Source of the DNA: Pelomonas sp965229315
Lineage (GTDB): Bacteria > Pseudomonadota > Gammaproteobacteria > Burkholderiales > Burkholderiaceae_C
DNA length: 64,000 nucleotides
Assembly (NCBI RefSeq): GCF_965229315.1
Contig: NZ_CBDDJA010000002.1
Coordinates: 620,001 to 684,000 of the forward strand
Reading direction: 5' to 3'
Shown: in pieces, positions 36,733 through 45,973 of the stretch
Layout: each line of letters begins with the position of its first letter
How positions within the stretch are numbered: position 1 is the first letter of the stretch
The notes under the pieces: model-generated
The model's input: only the letters and a program-made list of their open reading frames with translations
What the model was told of the DNA's origin: nothing
Databases searched by the model: none
Program-made: the position numbers and the translations under genes

Positions 36733-37020
36733 CTACTGCTTGTCGGCCAGGAAGGAGGGGTAGCCCGCGCTGTCGGTGGCGCGCGTCAGCGCGGCCACGT
36801 CCGTCTTCGCATCGTCGAACACCACCCGCGCCTCGCGGCGCTCGTAGCTGACCTTGGCCTGGCTGACGCCCGGTACCTTGAGCAGCGCCACGCGGATGGT
36901 GACGGGGCAGGTGGCGCAGTCCATCGTGGGCACGGTCAGCGTGACTGTGCGGGTGGCGGCGAGCGCGCCGCCGGCGTTCGACAACAGGGCCAGGCCCAGG
37001 AGTGCGGTGAGAGCCTTCAT
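36733..37020 (-). CDS. merP: MerP periplasmic mercury-binding protein
   Basis: 95 aa from the ATG at 37020. A signal peptide ending near GGALA is followed by a heavy-metal-associated domain with the metal site TMDCATCPVTIRVAL (CxxC). The size matches MerP, which binds Hg(II) in the periplasm and passes it to MerT. The start lies 16 bp after the merT stop. No merR or merA is present in the window. Confidence 0.88.
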   Translation of the reverse strand: MKALTALLGLALLSNAGGALAATRTVTLTVPTMDCATCPVTIRVALLKVPGVSQAKVSYERREARVVFDDAKTDVAALTRATDSAGYPSFLADKQ

Positions 37021-37036
37021 GGCATGCCGCCTTTCT

Positions 37037-37423
37037 TCAGTAGAACCAGGGTGCCAGCAGCGGCAGCACGATGGGCACGAGCGCCAGCGACGCCACCAGC
37101 CAGAACCAGCGCCTGGCCGACGACTGCACCACGCGGCAGGGGGAGCCATCGGCATTGCAGGCGTCGCCGGCTTGTGCGGAAGTGCGAAAGATCTGCCACG
37201 CCGCCAGGCCCAGCGACGCGATCGCCACGGCGATCAGCGCGGGCGCGTAGGGCTCCAGCACGTGCATGCGGCTGATCCAGGCGCCGGACAGCCCCAGGAT
37301 CACCAGCACCAGCGGCAGCACGCAGCAGGTGGAAGCCAGCAGCGTCGCGAACGCAGCCAGCGCGAGCGCCGCGCCGGGGCGAGCCTGGCGCGGCGTGGGC
37401 ATGCGTGGCGACGTGCTGCTCAT
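37037..37423 (-). CDS. merT: MerT mercuric ion transport protein
   Basis: 128 aa. Three hydrophobic helices; the first carries the vicinal cysteines ASTCCVLPLVLV that receive Hg(II) from MerP, and the loop after helix 2 has the second Cys pair CNADGSPC (C-x6-C). These are the diagnostic MerT residues. It starts 9 bp after the transglutaminase gene, so it is read from that operon rather than from a mer promoter. Confidence 0.9.
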   Translation of the reverse strand: MSSTSPRMPTPRQARPGAALALAAFATLLASTCCVLPLVLVILGLSGAWISRMHVLEPYAPALIAVAIASLGLAAWQIFRTSAQAGDACNADGSPCRVVQSSARRWFWLVASLALVPIVLPLLAPWFY

Positions 37424-37432
37424 CGCGGACCG

Positions 37433-38551
37433 TCAGGCCTTGATCTCGCGGGCGGTGATCTGGTACGCGAACGAATCCGGGTCATAGGGGTCGCGCGCCG
37501 CGCCGCCGGTTTCGGCCTGCGGGTACATGAAGAAGCCCAGCTTGGCCTGCCTGGACCCCGGCAGCTTCACGTCGCTGGCGCTGTTGTAGCCCATCCAGTT
37601 GCCCTCCCAACTGCCGAACAAGGCCTTGCGCACCGGCACGACGATGGGATGGCCGGCGTCCTTGATCCACTCCGCCGTTTCCTGGCGCATCACCTTGGTC
37701 ACGTCGGCCGGGTCCATGGCCACCCAGCCGCTGCCTTTCAGGTAGACCTCCGCGCGGCAGTGCTGCGCGCCCTTCAGGCTGGCCGGGTTGCCGCCCAGCT
37801 CCTTGTAGCCGAAGGCGCTGGGCACCAGGCGCACGCCGTAGATGTCGCGCGCCGGAATGCCCGCGGCGCGGCACAGGCCCACGAACAGCGCGTTGATGTC
37901 GGCGCACTTGCCGCTGAGGTTGTTCGTCTCCAGCATGGTCTTGATGTCCCCCACGCCGCAGCCGCGCACCTTGGGTTCGCGGTAGGTGCTGACGACGACC
38001 CAGTCGTAGATCCGCTGCACCTTCTCGCGGTCGGTGCGCGCGCCCGAGACGATCTGGTTGGCGACCTTCTTGACGATGCCGTCGGTGGTGATCAGCGTGC
38101 TGGGCTCGATCCAGCGGTGCAGGTCGGCCGGGTCGGGCGCTGGACCGACCGGCCTGGCGCTCCAGTCGACGGCACGGTTCTGCGTCTGCACGCGGTTGGT
38201 CAGCACGATGGTGGGCTGCGATGCATCGGCACCGAAGCGGCCCACCAGCACGCGAGCACCTGTGTCGCCGTCGGCGGCGAGTTGCAGTTCGCCGCCGCTG
38301 CTGGCCGACCAGGCCGTGTCCTGCGTGCGCTGCCAGGGCGTGTCCAGCGACGGCACCGGCAGCCAAACGGTGGCGGCGCCCTTGGGGTCCTTGAGCGTCA
38401 CCGTGGTCGTCACCTCGAACGTGCGCCAGCCTTCGGGCTTGGGCTCGAAGCGGCGCTCCTGCGCAAGCGCCGGGCTGGAGAAGGCCAGCGGCGAAGCCCC
38501 GGCCAGCAGGGCGGTCGACTGCAGGAGACGGCGGCGGTTCAGTGAGCTCAT
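37433..38551 (-). CDS. Exported transglutaminase-like cysteine protease/transferase
   Basis: 372 aa from the ATG at 38551. The N-terminus RRRLLQSTALLAGASPLAF resembles a Tat signal. The transglutaminase core has the catalytic triad Cys (SGKCADINALFV), His (GAQHCRAEVYL) and Asp (WVAMDPADV). Bacterial members are mostly proteases or amidases; the true substrate is unknown. It lies between the TlpA-like gene (28 bp) and merT (9 bp). Confidence 0.87.
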   Translation of the reverse strand: MSSLNRRRLLQSTALLAGASPLAFSSPALAQERRFEPKPEGWRTFEVTTTVTLKDPKGAATVWLPVPSLDTPWQRTQDTAWSASSGGELQLAADGDTGARVLVGRFGADASQPTIVLTNRVQTQNRAVDWSARPVGPAPDPADLHRWIEPSTLITTDGIVKKVANQIVSGARTDREKVQRIYDWVVVSTYREPKVRGCGVGDIKTMLETNNLSGKCADINALFVGLCRAAGIPARDIYGVRLVPSAFGYKELGGNPASLKGAQHCRAEVYLKGSGWVAMDPADVTKVMRQETAEWIKDAGHPIVVPVRKALFGSWEGNWMGYNSASDVKLPGSRQAKLGFFMYPQAETGGAARDPYDPDSFAYQITAREIKA

Positions 38552-38579
38552 GGGCGGGTTCCTTGACGAGAAGATGCAG

Positions 38580-39206
38580 TTACTTGTGGCGTTGCGCGAG
38601 CAGGTCGGCGACCCAACGGTAGGCGGGATCGCCGGTCCAGTCCACCGCACCGACGACGCTGAACGCGGCGCGGCCGTTGCGTGCAATGGCCACGGTCGTC
38701 GGGAAGATGTTGACAGCAAACGATTTTGCAACGTCGCCGTCGGGGTCGCGCGCCACTGGCAGGCTCAGCGGCGAGGCTTGCGTGAAGCGCTGGATCGCGG
38801 CTTCGGCTTCCTTGAAGTTCACCGCCACGACGCTCAGGCCCTCGGGCGCCAGCCGCTGCGCAAGGGTTTGCAGCGAGGGCATCTCGCTGCGGCACGGCTC
38901 GCACCAGGTGGCCCAGAAGTTCAGCAACACCACGCGGCCCGTCAGGTCAGCCAGGCGCAGCCCAGGCACATCCACGCGCGGCGTGGGACGGCGCGCGGGC
39001 CAGGGACGGCGCGTGGCGGGGTCCTGGGCGTGAGCCACGCCGGCCAGCGCGGTGCAGGCGCCCAGCGTCCACCGCAGCAGCCGGCGGCGCGCCGCAGCGT
39101 CTGCGGGCGCTGCTAACGCTGTGCGTGTGGGTTGTGTCACGATGGCGGCTGGGTCGGATTCGGCCTGGCGGGCTTGCCACGCAGTTTGCCTCATGGTGCT
39201 GTTCAT
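38580..39206 (-). CDS. TlpA-like thiol-disulfide reductase heading the merTP operon
   Basis: 208 aa. A Tat-like signal RRRLLRWTLGACTALAGVAHA begins only at about residue 41, so the start may be further in than the ATG at 39206. The thioredoxin domain has LLNFWATWCEPCRSEMP. It heads a minus-strand operon with the transglutaminase and merT-merP; a periplasmic thiol supply for that operon is an attractive but untested reading. Confidence 0.85.
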   Translation of the reverse strand: MNSTMRQTAWQARQAESDPAAIVTQPTRTALAAPADAAARRRLLRWTLGACTALAGVAHAQDPATRRPWPARRPTPRVDVPGLRLADLTGRVVLLNFWATWCEPCRSEMPSLQTLAQRLAPEGLSVVAVNFKEAEAAIQRFTQASPLSLPVARDPDGDVAKSFAVNIFPTTVAIARNGRAAFSVVGAVDWTGDPAYRWVADLLAQRHK

Positions 39207-39209
39207 CGA

Positions 39210-39677
39210 ATGTCCACGTCACTCGACATCAGCCTGACGCCCTTTTCCGAAGGCGCAGTGGCCGCCGACGCGCTGTTCCGGCTTTATGCCCAACTGCTGC
39301 GGCCTTACGTCGAGCCCGTTTTCGGCTGGAACGAGGCATGCCAGCGGGCCCGCGTCGCCCGCAACTACCCTGCGGAATGCCTTCAGCTCGTGCGCCTGGA
39401 CGATCTCGTGGCCGGCTGCCTGGCACTGAGGCAGCGCCCCGGTTCCCTGCACCTGTCGCTGATCCTGGTCAGCGCGGACTTCCAGGGCCTGGGCATCGGC
39501 ACCGCCGTCGTTCGCCAGTTGCTCGCCGATGCCGCCAGCAGCGGCTCGGTGCTGACCCTGTCCTGCTTCAGGCGCAATGAAGGCGCCATCCGCCTCTACG
39601 AGCGGCTGGGCCTGGCCGTGGTGGGCGGCGACGAGCACTTCGTCGACATGACGAGCGTGGCGCCCCGCTCACCATGA
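39210..39677 (+). CDS. GNAT-family acetyltransferase
   Basis: 155 aa from the ATG at 39210. The acetyl-CoA loop is VSADFQGLGIGTAVVRQLL and the C-terminal motif is CFRRNEGAIRLYERLGL, both typical of GNAT. The N-terminal FRLYAQLLRPYVEPVFGW fits the RimI-like or small-molecule group. Substrate unknown. Divergent from the TlpA-like gene, with only 3 bp between the two starts, so their promoters must overlap the other gene. Confidence 0.85.
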   Translation: MSTSLDISLTPFSEGAVAADALFRLYAQLLRPYVEPVFGWNEACQRARVARNYPAECLQLVRLDDLVAGCLALRQRPGSLHLSLILVSADFQGLGIGTAVVRQLLADAASSGSVLTLSCFRRNEGAIRLYERLGLAVVGGDEHFVDMTSVAPRSP

Positions 39678-39690
39678 GCCCGGCAAAACG

Positions 39691-39717
39691 AAAGCCCAGC
39701 GGGTGAGGCTGGGCTTT
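39691..39717. terminator. Bidirectional intrinsic terminator
   Basis: AAAGCCCAGC, loop GGGTGAG, GCTGGGCTTT: a perfect 10-bp stem with T residues at the end on both strands. It can end both the GNAT gene (plus) and tRNA-Thr (minus). Confidence 0.85.
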
Positions 39718-39730
39718 GCGTATGGATTCT

Positions 39731-39806
39731 TGGTGCCGGCAAGAGGAGTCGAACCCCCGACCTTCGCATTACGAATGCGCTGCTCTACCAACTGAGCTAT
39801 GCCGGC
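39731..39806 (-). tRNA. tRNA-Thr (anticodon CGU)
   Basis: A 76-nt cloverleaf including the encoded CCA (39731-39733). Acceptor GCCGGCA pairs with TGCCGGC; D-loop AGCTCAGTTGG, anticodon stem-loop GCATTCGTAATGC with CGT, and T-loop GGTTCGACTCC are present. Confidence 0.95.
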
Positions 39807-39840
39807 ACTGACGTTTGCGTCAAGCCCACCATTATAGCCA

Positions 39841-40857
39841 CTATTTTTGAGCTTCTTCGGCGTGGTAGCGGGCGATGCGCTCGACCTCGTTTTTAGAGCC
39901 CAGCGCGACGGCCACGCGTTCGTGCAGCTTGGTGGGCTTCAGGTCCATGATGCGCTCGGTGCCGTTGGTCGCCGCGCCGCCGGCCTGCTCGACGAGGAAG
40001 GCCATCGGGTTGGCCTCGTACAGCAGGCGCAGCTTGCCGGGCTTGTCGGGCTCGCGCTGGTCCCAGGGGTACATGAAGACGCCGCCGCGGGTCATGATGC
40101 GGTGCACGTCGGCCACCATGCTGGCCACCCAGCGCATGTTGAAGTCCTTGGCGCGTGGGCCGGTGGTGCCGGCCAGGCAGTCGTCGATGTAGCGCTTCAC
40201 CGGCGGCGCCCAGTGGCGCATGTTGGACATGTTGATCGCGAATTCCTTCGTGTCCTCGGGAATCCTGACCTGGTCCTGCGTCAGCACCCAGGAGCCGGTC
40301 TCCCGGTCCAGCGTGAACACGGCCACGCCGTCGCCCACCGTCAGCACCAGCATGCTCTGCGGGCCGTAGACGCAGTAGCCGGCCGCCGCCTGCTGCTTGC
40401 CGGGCTGCAGGAAGTCGTCTTCGCTCACGCCGCGCGAGTGGCCCACCTTGCGCAGCACGCTGAAGATGGTGCCGATGGACACGTTCACGTCGATGTTGCT
40501 GGAGCCGTCCAGCGGGTCGAACAGCAGCAGGTACTCGCCCTGCGGGTAGCGGTTGGGCACGACGTAGATGCCGTCCATCTCCTCGCTGGCCATCGCGGCC
40601 AAGTGGCCGCCCCATTCGTTGGCCTCGATCAGCACCTCGTTGGCGATGATGTCGAGCTTCTTCTGCACCTCGCCCTGCACGTTCTCGCTGCCGGCAGTGC
40701 CCAGCACGTCGCCGAGCGCGCCCTTGTTGACGGCGATGGCGATGCGCTTGCAGGCGCGGGCGACGACCTCGATCAAGAGGCGCAGTTCCTGCGGGATGTG
40801 GCCGTGCTCGCGCTGCTGCTCGACGAGGTACTGGGTCAGGCTGGTCTGGCGTGCCAT
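39841..40857 (-). CDS. fbp: Fructose-1,6-bisphosphatase, class I
   Basis: 338 aa. Metal and substrate motifs are FDPLDGSSNIDVNVSIGTIFSV, the acidic GNVQGEVQKKLD region, and RWVASMVADVHRIMTRGGVFMYP with KPGKLRLLYEANPMA near the C-terminus. Hydrolyses fructose-1,6-bisphosphate in gluconeogenesis or the Calvin cycle. It follows pepN by 3 bp. Confidence 0.97.
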   Translation of the reverse strand: MARQTSLTQYLVEQQREHGHIPQELRLLIEVVARACKRIAIAVNKGALGDVLGTAGSENVQGEVQKKLDIIANEVLIEANEWGGHLAAMASEEMDGIYVVPNRYPQGEYLLLFDPLDGSSNIDVNVSIGTIFSVLRKVGHSRGVSEDDFLQPGKQQAAAGYCVYGPQSMLVLTVGDGVAVFTLDRETGSWVLTQDQVRIPEDTKEFAINMSNMRHWAPPVKRYIDDCLAGTTGPRAKDFNMRWVASMVADVHRIMTRGGVFMYPWDQREPDKPGKLRLLYEANPMAFLVEQAGGAATNGTERIMDLKPTKLHERVAVALGSKNEVERIARYHAEEAQK

Positions 40858-40860
40858 GGT

Positions 40861-43524
40861 TCAGTTCCCGGAGGCGAGCGCGCGCTCGACGATCTCGCGC
40901 ACGTCGGGCGAGAGGTCCGCCTTCGCGGCCACGCGGGCGACCGCTTCGCGCGCGGCCGCGCGGTAGGGCTCGGCCAGTTGCGCCCAGCGGTCCATCGCCC
41001 GGGCCAGACGGCTGGCGAGCTGCGGGTTGATCGCGTCGATGGCCAGCACCTGGTCGGCCCAGAACACGTAGCCGGCCGCGTCGGCGCGGTGGAAGGCGGC
41101 CGGGTTGAACATGCACAGGGACGCCAGCAGGCTGCGCGCCCGGTTGGGGTTCTTCAGCGTGAAGTCGGCATGCTTGGTCAACGCCTTGGCGCGGGCGAAC
41201 ACGCGGCCGTCGGCCTCGGGCGCGCGGGCTTGCAGCGCAAACCACTTGTCGATGACCAGCGGGTCGTCCTTGAACAGCGCGTGGAAGCGCTGCAAGGCCG
41301 GCGCGGCCAGCTCGGCGTTGGCGTTGACCAGCGCGGCGAGCGCGCCCAGGCGGTCGGTCATGTTGCCGGCGTCCTTGAAGCGCTGGTAGGCCTTGCCGGG
41401 CCACACCGTGTCGCCGCTGGCCTGCGCGTCCAGCACCAGCATGGACAGCGCCAGGTTGGCCAGCGCACGCTTGCCGCAGGAGACCGGGTCGGGCGTGTAG
41501 CCGCCCTGCACCTGGTGCGCCTCGAAGGCGGCGGCACAGTCGTCGCGCAGGGCGCTGGCGAGCTGGGTCTGGGCGGCCATCACGGCAGCGTGGATGGCCT
41601 GCGGGTCGACCACGTCGAGCTGCTCGGCGATGTAGCTCTCGCCCGGCAGCGTCAGCGCCAGTTCCTTGAATGCGGGGTCCAGCGTCGCATCGTTGAGCAG
41701 GCCGCGCATCGCATCGATGAACACCGGGCTCAACACCAGCGGCTGCTCAGCCCGCAGCGCATGCAGGATGCGGTTCAGCGCCAGGCGCTGGCCGGCCTCC
41801 CAGCGGTTGAACGGGTCGCTGTCGTGGCGCATCAGCACCAGCAGCGCCGCGTCCGACAGGCCGTCGTCCAGCACCACGGGCGCCGAGAAGCCGCGCAGCA
41901 GCGAGGGCACGGGCTCGCTGTCGATGTTCTCGAAGACGACTGTCTGCTCGGCCTGGTCCAGCACCAAAACCTGCTCGGTGTCGCCATTGGCGTTCAGCGC
42001 GAGCGGCGCGCCATGGCGGTCCAGCAGGCCCATGACGACGGGGATCACCTGCGGCTGCTTGTCACCCTGGCCCGGCGTGGCGGGCGTCTGCTGCGTGAAG
42101 CGCAGCGTGAAGGTGCGGGCGGCGCCGTCGTGCTCGCCGCGTGCGGTCACGCGCGGCGTGCCGGCCTGTGAATACCAGCGCTTGAAGGCGTCCAGCCGCG
42201 TGCTGAGGTCCGAGCCGGGGTTGGCATCGGCGATGGCCTGCGCGAAGTCGTCGCAGGTCACCGCCTGGCCGTCGTGGCGCTCGAAGTACAGCGTCATGCC
42301 GGCCTCGAAGCCCTGGCGACCGACCAGCGTCTGGTACATGCGGACGACTTCCGAGCCCTTCTCGTAGACCGTGGCGGTGTAGAAGTTGTTGATCTCGCTG
42401 TAGCTGTCCGGGCGCACCGGGTGGGCCATCGCACCGCTGTCCTCGGGGAACTGCATGGCGCGCAGCTGGCGCACGTCCTGGATGCGGCACACGGCGCGCG
42501 CGCTCGGCGTGCCGGCCATGTCCATTGAGAACTCCTGGTCGCGGAAGACAGTCAGGCCCTCCTTCAGCGACAGCTGGAACCAGTCGCGGCAGGTGACGCG
42601 GTTGCCGGTCCAGTTGTGGAAGTACTCGTGCGCGACGATGGACTCGATGCGCGCGAAGTCCGCGTCCGTCGCCGTGGCTGGCGAGGCGAGCAGGGCGGAC
42701 GTGTTGAAGATGTTCAGGCCCTTGTTTTCCATCGCGCCCATGTTGAAGTCGGACACGCCGACGACCATGAAGCGTTCCAGGTCCAGTGGCAGCTTGAAGC
42801 GCGCCTCGTCCCAGACGATGGAGGCGATGAGGCTGTTCATCGCGTGCTCTGTCTTCTCCAGGTCGCCGCGGCGCACGAACACCTGCAGCAGGTGGTCCTT
42901 GCCGGCGCGGGTGCGAATGCGCTGCTCGCGCGCGACCAGGTCGCCGGCCACGACGGCGAACAGGTAGCTGGGCTTGGGGAAAGGGTCGTTCCAGACGGCG
43001 AAGTGGCGACCGTTCTCCAGGTCGCCGCTGCTCGTCAGGTTGCCGTTGGACAGCAGGATGGGGAAGCGGGCCTTGTCGGCGCGCAGCGTGACCGTGTAGA
43101 CGGCCATCACGTCCGGGCGGTCCAGGAAATAGGTGATGCGGCGGAAGCCCTCGGCCTCGCACTGCGTGAAGAAGCTGCCGCCCGACGTGTACAGGCCCGA
43201 CAGGGCGGTGTTCTTCTCGGGGCAGGTGGTGTTGCGGATCTCGAGCGCGAAGTCGGCGTCTGGGGCGCCTTCGATGACCAGCTCGTCGCCCTCCTGGCGG
43301 AAGGAGACGCTCGCGCCGTCGATCAGCACGCGCAGCAGGTTCAGCGCTTCGCCGTGCAGGCGCAGCGGGCCGCGCGGCACGGCGCGGTTGCGCTCGACCT
43401 GCATCTTGCTGGTCACCAGTGTCTTGGCCGGGTCGAGGTCGAAGCTCAGGTCGACCTTGCGGATCCAGAACGCCGGCTGCTGGTAGTCCAGGCGTTGGAT
43501 CAGGGTGGCGGTGCCTTCACGCAT
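40861..43524 (-). CDS. pepN: Aminopeptidase N (M1 family)
   Basis: 887 aa, the usual length of the gammaproteobacterial-type PepN. The exopeptidase motif GAMENKGLN and the zinc site VAHEYFHNWTGNRVTCRDW (HExxH-x18-E) are intact, followed by KEGLTVFRDQEFS. The C-terminal superhelical domain is complete. A broad cytoplasmic aminopeptidase completing peptide breakdown. Confidence 0.97.
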   Translation of the reverse strand: MREGTATLIQRLDYQQPAFWIRKVDLSFDLDPAKTLVTSKMQVERNRAVPRGPLRLHGEALNLLRVLIDGASVSFRQEGDELVIEGAPDADFALEIRNTTCPEKNTALSGLYTSGGSFFTQCEAEGFRRITYFLDRPDVMAVYTVTLRADKARFPILLSNGNLTSSGDLENGRHFAVWNDPFPKPSYLFAVVAGDLVAREQRIRTRAGKDHLLQVFVRRGDLEKTEHAMNSLIASIVWDEARFKLPLDLERFMVVGVSDFNMGAMENKGLNIFNTSALLASPATATDADFARIESIVAHEYFHNWTGNRVTCRDWFQLSLKEGLTVFRDQEFSMDMAGTPSARAVCRIQDVRQLRAMQFPEDSGAMAHPVRPDSYSEINNFYTATVYEKGSEVVRMYQTLVGRQGFEAGMTLYFERHDGQAVTCDDFAQAIADANPGSDLSTRLDAFKRWYSQAGTPRVTARGEHDGAARTFTLRFTQQTPATPGQGDKQPQVIPVVMGLLDRHGAPLALNANGDTEQVLVLDQAEQTVVFENIDSEPVPSLLRGFSAPVVLDDGLSDAALLVLMRHDSDPFNRWEAGQRLALNRILHALRAEQPLVLSPVFIDAMRGLLNDATLDPAFKELALTLPGESYIAEQLDVVDPQAIHAAVMAAQTQLASALRDDCAAAFEAHQVQGGYTPDPVSCGKRALANLALSMLVLDAQASGDTVWPGKAYQRFKDAGNMTDRLGALAALVNANAELAAPALQRFHALFKDDPLVIDKWFALQARAPEADGRVFARAKALTKHADFTLKNPNRARSLLASLCMFNPAAFHRADAAGYVFWADQVLAIDAINPQLASRLARAMDRWAQLAEPYRAAAREAVARVAAKADLSPDVREIVERALASGN

Positions 43525-43611
43525 GAGGGGCTTCCTTGTGGGAGAGATTCGGTGGGAGGCCGCCGGCGGCGGGCCGGTGGCCGGACGGCGCGGCGGTGCG
43601 CCGCGCTGTCA

Positions 43612-44716
43612 TCAAACGCCTTGCTTCAGCGACTCGGTGATGAACGGGTCGAGATCGCCGTCCAGCACCTTCTGCGTCGCCGAGGTCTCGTAGTTGGTGC
43701 GCAGGTCCTTGATGCGGCTCTGGTCCAGCACGTAGGAGCGGATCTGGTGGCCCCAGCCGACGTCTGTCTTGGTGTCTTCCAGCGCCTGTTGCTCGACCAT
43801 GCGCTTCTTCATCTCGTGGTCGTACAGGCGCGAGCGCAGGCGCTTCCAGGCCACGTCGCGGTTGCTGTGCTGGCTGCGGCCGTCCTGGCACTGCACGACG
43901 ATGCCGGTCGGGATGTGTGTCAGGCGCACCGCCGAGTCGGTCTTGTTGATGTGCTGGCCACCGGCGCCGCTGGCGCGGAAGGTGTCGGTGCGCACGTCGG
44001 CCGGGTTGATGTCGATCTCGATGCTGTCGTCCACCTCGGGGTAGACGAACAGCGACGCGAACGACGTGTGGCGGCCGCCGGAGCTGTCGAACGGGCTCTT
44101 GCGCACCAGGCGGTGCACGCCGGTCTCGGTGCGCAGCAGGCCGAAGGCGTACTCGCCCTCGACCTTGATGGTGGCGCTCTTGATGCCGGCCACGTCGCCC
44201 GGCGTCTCGTCTTCCATCGTCGCCTTGAAGCCCTTGCGCTCGCAGTACTTCAGGTACTGGCGCAGCAGCATGCCGGCCCAGTCGCAGGCCTCGGTGCCGC
44301 CCGCGCCGGCCTGGATGTCGACGAAGCAGTTGCTCGGGTCGGCCGGGTTGTTGAACATGCGGCGGAACTCAAGCTCCTCGATCTTCTCGCGCAGCTTGGC
44401 CGCGTCGGCCTCGATGGCCAGCATGCCGGCCTCGTCGCCTTCCTCGCGGCTCATCTCGAAGAGCTCGGCGTTGTCGGCCAGCGAGCCGGTCAGCATCGTG
44501 ATCGTCTCGACCACGGCCTCCAGCGTGCGCTTTTCCTTGCCCAGCTCCTGCGCGCGCTTGGGTTCGTCCCAGACCTTGGGATTCTCCAGCGCGGCGTTGA
44601 CCTCGTTCAGGCGCAGTGCCTTGCGGTCGAAGTCAAAGATACCCCCTTAGCGCGTCGGTGCGCGCTGAGAGGTCGGCAATCGAGTTGCCGATTTGGTTGA
44701 TGTGTTCGATGTCCAT
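43612..44716 (-). CDS. prfB: Peptide chain release factor 2 (programmed +1 frameshift)
   Basis: 367 aa read as join 44716-44636 and 44634-43612. The first 27 codons start MDIEHINQIGNS and end at an in-frame UGA (44635-44633); a +1 shift at CTT-TGA-C enters the main frame. Motifs: the UGA-recognising SPF tripeptide in RKSPFDSSGGRHTSF, and the GGQ peptidyl-hydrolysis motif in GAGGQHINKTDSAVRLTH. RF2 terminates at UGA and UAA and controls its own synthesis by the shift. Confidence 0.97.
44632..44647 (-). promoter_or_regulatory. prfB frameshift signal
   Basis: On the minus strand AGGGGG, an internal Shine-Dalgarno-like stimulator, sits 3 bases before the slippery CTT-TGA-C. This is the arrangement known from E. 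coli prfB, where low RF2 favours slippage past UGA. Confidence 0.95.
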
Positions 44717-44774
44717 GAGGGGCCGCGTTGTTCTTGGAAAAACGCGGATTTTCTCATGGGCCAGAATCGCGCCG

Positions 44775-45026
44775 ATGACTGCCCCGCCTCCCCGTGACGA
44801 CTATTGGCGCCGCACGCGGCGGCTGACCGCCTGGCTGCTGCTGGCCTGGGCGGTCGTCGCGTTCGCGCCGGTGTTCTTCGCGCGCGAGCTCAGCCTGGAG
44901 GTGTTCGGCTGGCCGCTGGCCTTCTGGTTGGCGTCGCAGGGCGCGCTGCTGGCCTTCTGCGCCATCGTCATCGTCTACGCGCGGTGCATGGCCAAGCTGG
45001 AGCGCGAGGCCGGCGAGCCGCGTTGA
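44775..45026 (+). CDS. DUF4212 small membrane protein (orphan symporter subunit)
   Basis: 83 aa from the ATG at 44775. YWRRTRRLTAWLLLAWAVVAF and the second helix FWLASQGALLAFCAIVIVYARCMAKLE are the hallmarks of DUF4212, the small subunit normally encoded just before a sodium:solute symporter of the ActP kind. Here the next gene is a hydrolase on the other strand, with a gap of only 7 bp between the two stops, so the partner is missing locally. Confidence 0.85.
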   Translation: MTAPPPRDDYWRRTRRLTAWLLLAWAVVAFAPVFFARELSLEVFGWPLAFWLASQGALLAFCAIVIVYARCMAKLEREAGEPR

Positions 45027-45033
45027 CGCGTCG

Positions 45034-45930
45034 TCAGGCCAGGAAAGGCTCCAGCAGGGCCGCCAGCGCTTGCGGCTGGTCGTGGTGCAGCATGTGGCCG
45101 GCGTCCTGCAGCACGGCCTTCCGTAGATTCGGCACCAGCGCCAGCCGTCCTTCGAAGTCCTCGCGCGGATAGCGCGAGCCCCAGAAGCGGGTCAACTGGT
45201 CGTCGCTGCCCTCCACCCACAGCGTGGGCGCGGCGATGCGCTGCCAGCAGGCCATCACCTCGGCCTTGCGGTAGAGCATCGGGTTGGCGAGCTTGTGGGC
45301 CGGGTCGGCGTTCAGCACGAAGCCTTCGGCGGTTTCGCGCGACCAGTGCCGCGCCAGCCACGCGGCCTTGTCGGCGGGCAGCCGTGGGTTGGTCTTCCTC
45401 AGCCGCTCGGCCACGCCGGCCAGTGACGCGTAGGGGCGCAGCGTGGGCGGGTCCTTCAGCTCGTCCAGCCACTTGGCCAGGCGTTCCGGGGCGGCGGCGG
45501 GCCACACGTCGGGCATGCCGAAGCCCTCGAGGTTGACCAGGCGGCGGATGCGCTCGGGGCGTACGCCGGCATAGCTCATCACGACGTTGCCGCCCATGCT
45601 GTGGCCGGCCAAGTCCACCGGCGCGCCGGGGCTGACGACGTCCAGCAGCGCGTCCAGGTCGCCCAGGTAGTCGGGGAACCAGTAGCTGTCGGCGCCGGTG
45701 CTGGCCGTCAGGCCGAAGCCGCGCCAGTCCAGCGCGATGACCTCGCGGTCGTCCGCCAGCGCATCGACGACGAACTGGAACGACGCGCCCACGTCCATCC
45801 AGCCGTGCACCATCACGAGTGGGGGGCGGCCCGTCCGGGGCGTGCCCCAGCGCAGGATGTGGTGGCGCAGGCCGCGCAGCGGCAGGAATTCGTCGCGGTG
45901 GACGCGAGATGGGGTGTAGACCTCGGGCAT
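45034..45930 (-). CDS. Alpha/beta hydrolase
   Basis: 298 aa. VMVHGWMDVGASFQFV (oxyanion region), LDWRGFGLTA, nucleophile elbow AGHSMGGNVVMSY and terminal QDAGHMLHHDQP with the catalytic His; the acid is probably in VEGSDDQLTRF. No signal peptide. Resembles epoxide-hydrolase-like/serine-hydrolase proteins; substrate unknown. Confidence 0.87.
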   Translation of the reverse strand: MPEVYTPSRVHRDEFLPLRGLRHHILRWGTPRTGRPPLVMVHGWMDVGASFQFVVDALADDREVIALDWRGFGLTASTGADSYWFPDYLGDLDALLDVVSPGAPVDLAGHSMGGNVVMSYAGVRPERIRRLVNLEGFGMPDVWPAAAPERLAKWLDELKDPPTLRPYASLAGVAERLRKTNPRLPADKAAWLARHWSRETAEGFVLNADPAHKLANPMLYRKAEVMACWQRIAAPTLWVEGSDDQLTRFWGSRYPREDFEGRLALVPNLRKAVLQDAGHMLHHDQPQALAALLEPFLA

Positions 45931-45973
45931 ACCTCACTTTAGGGGAGGCGGCTTATCCGCTCACAATGGCCGG

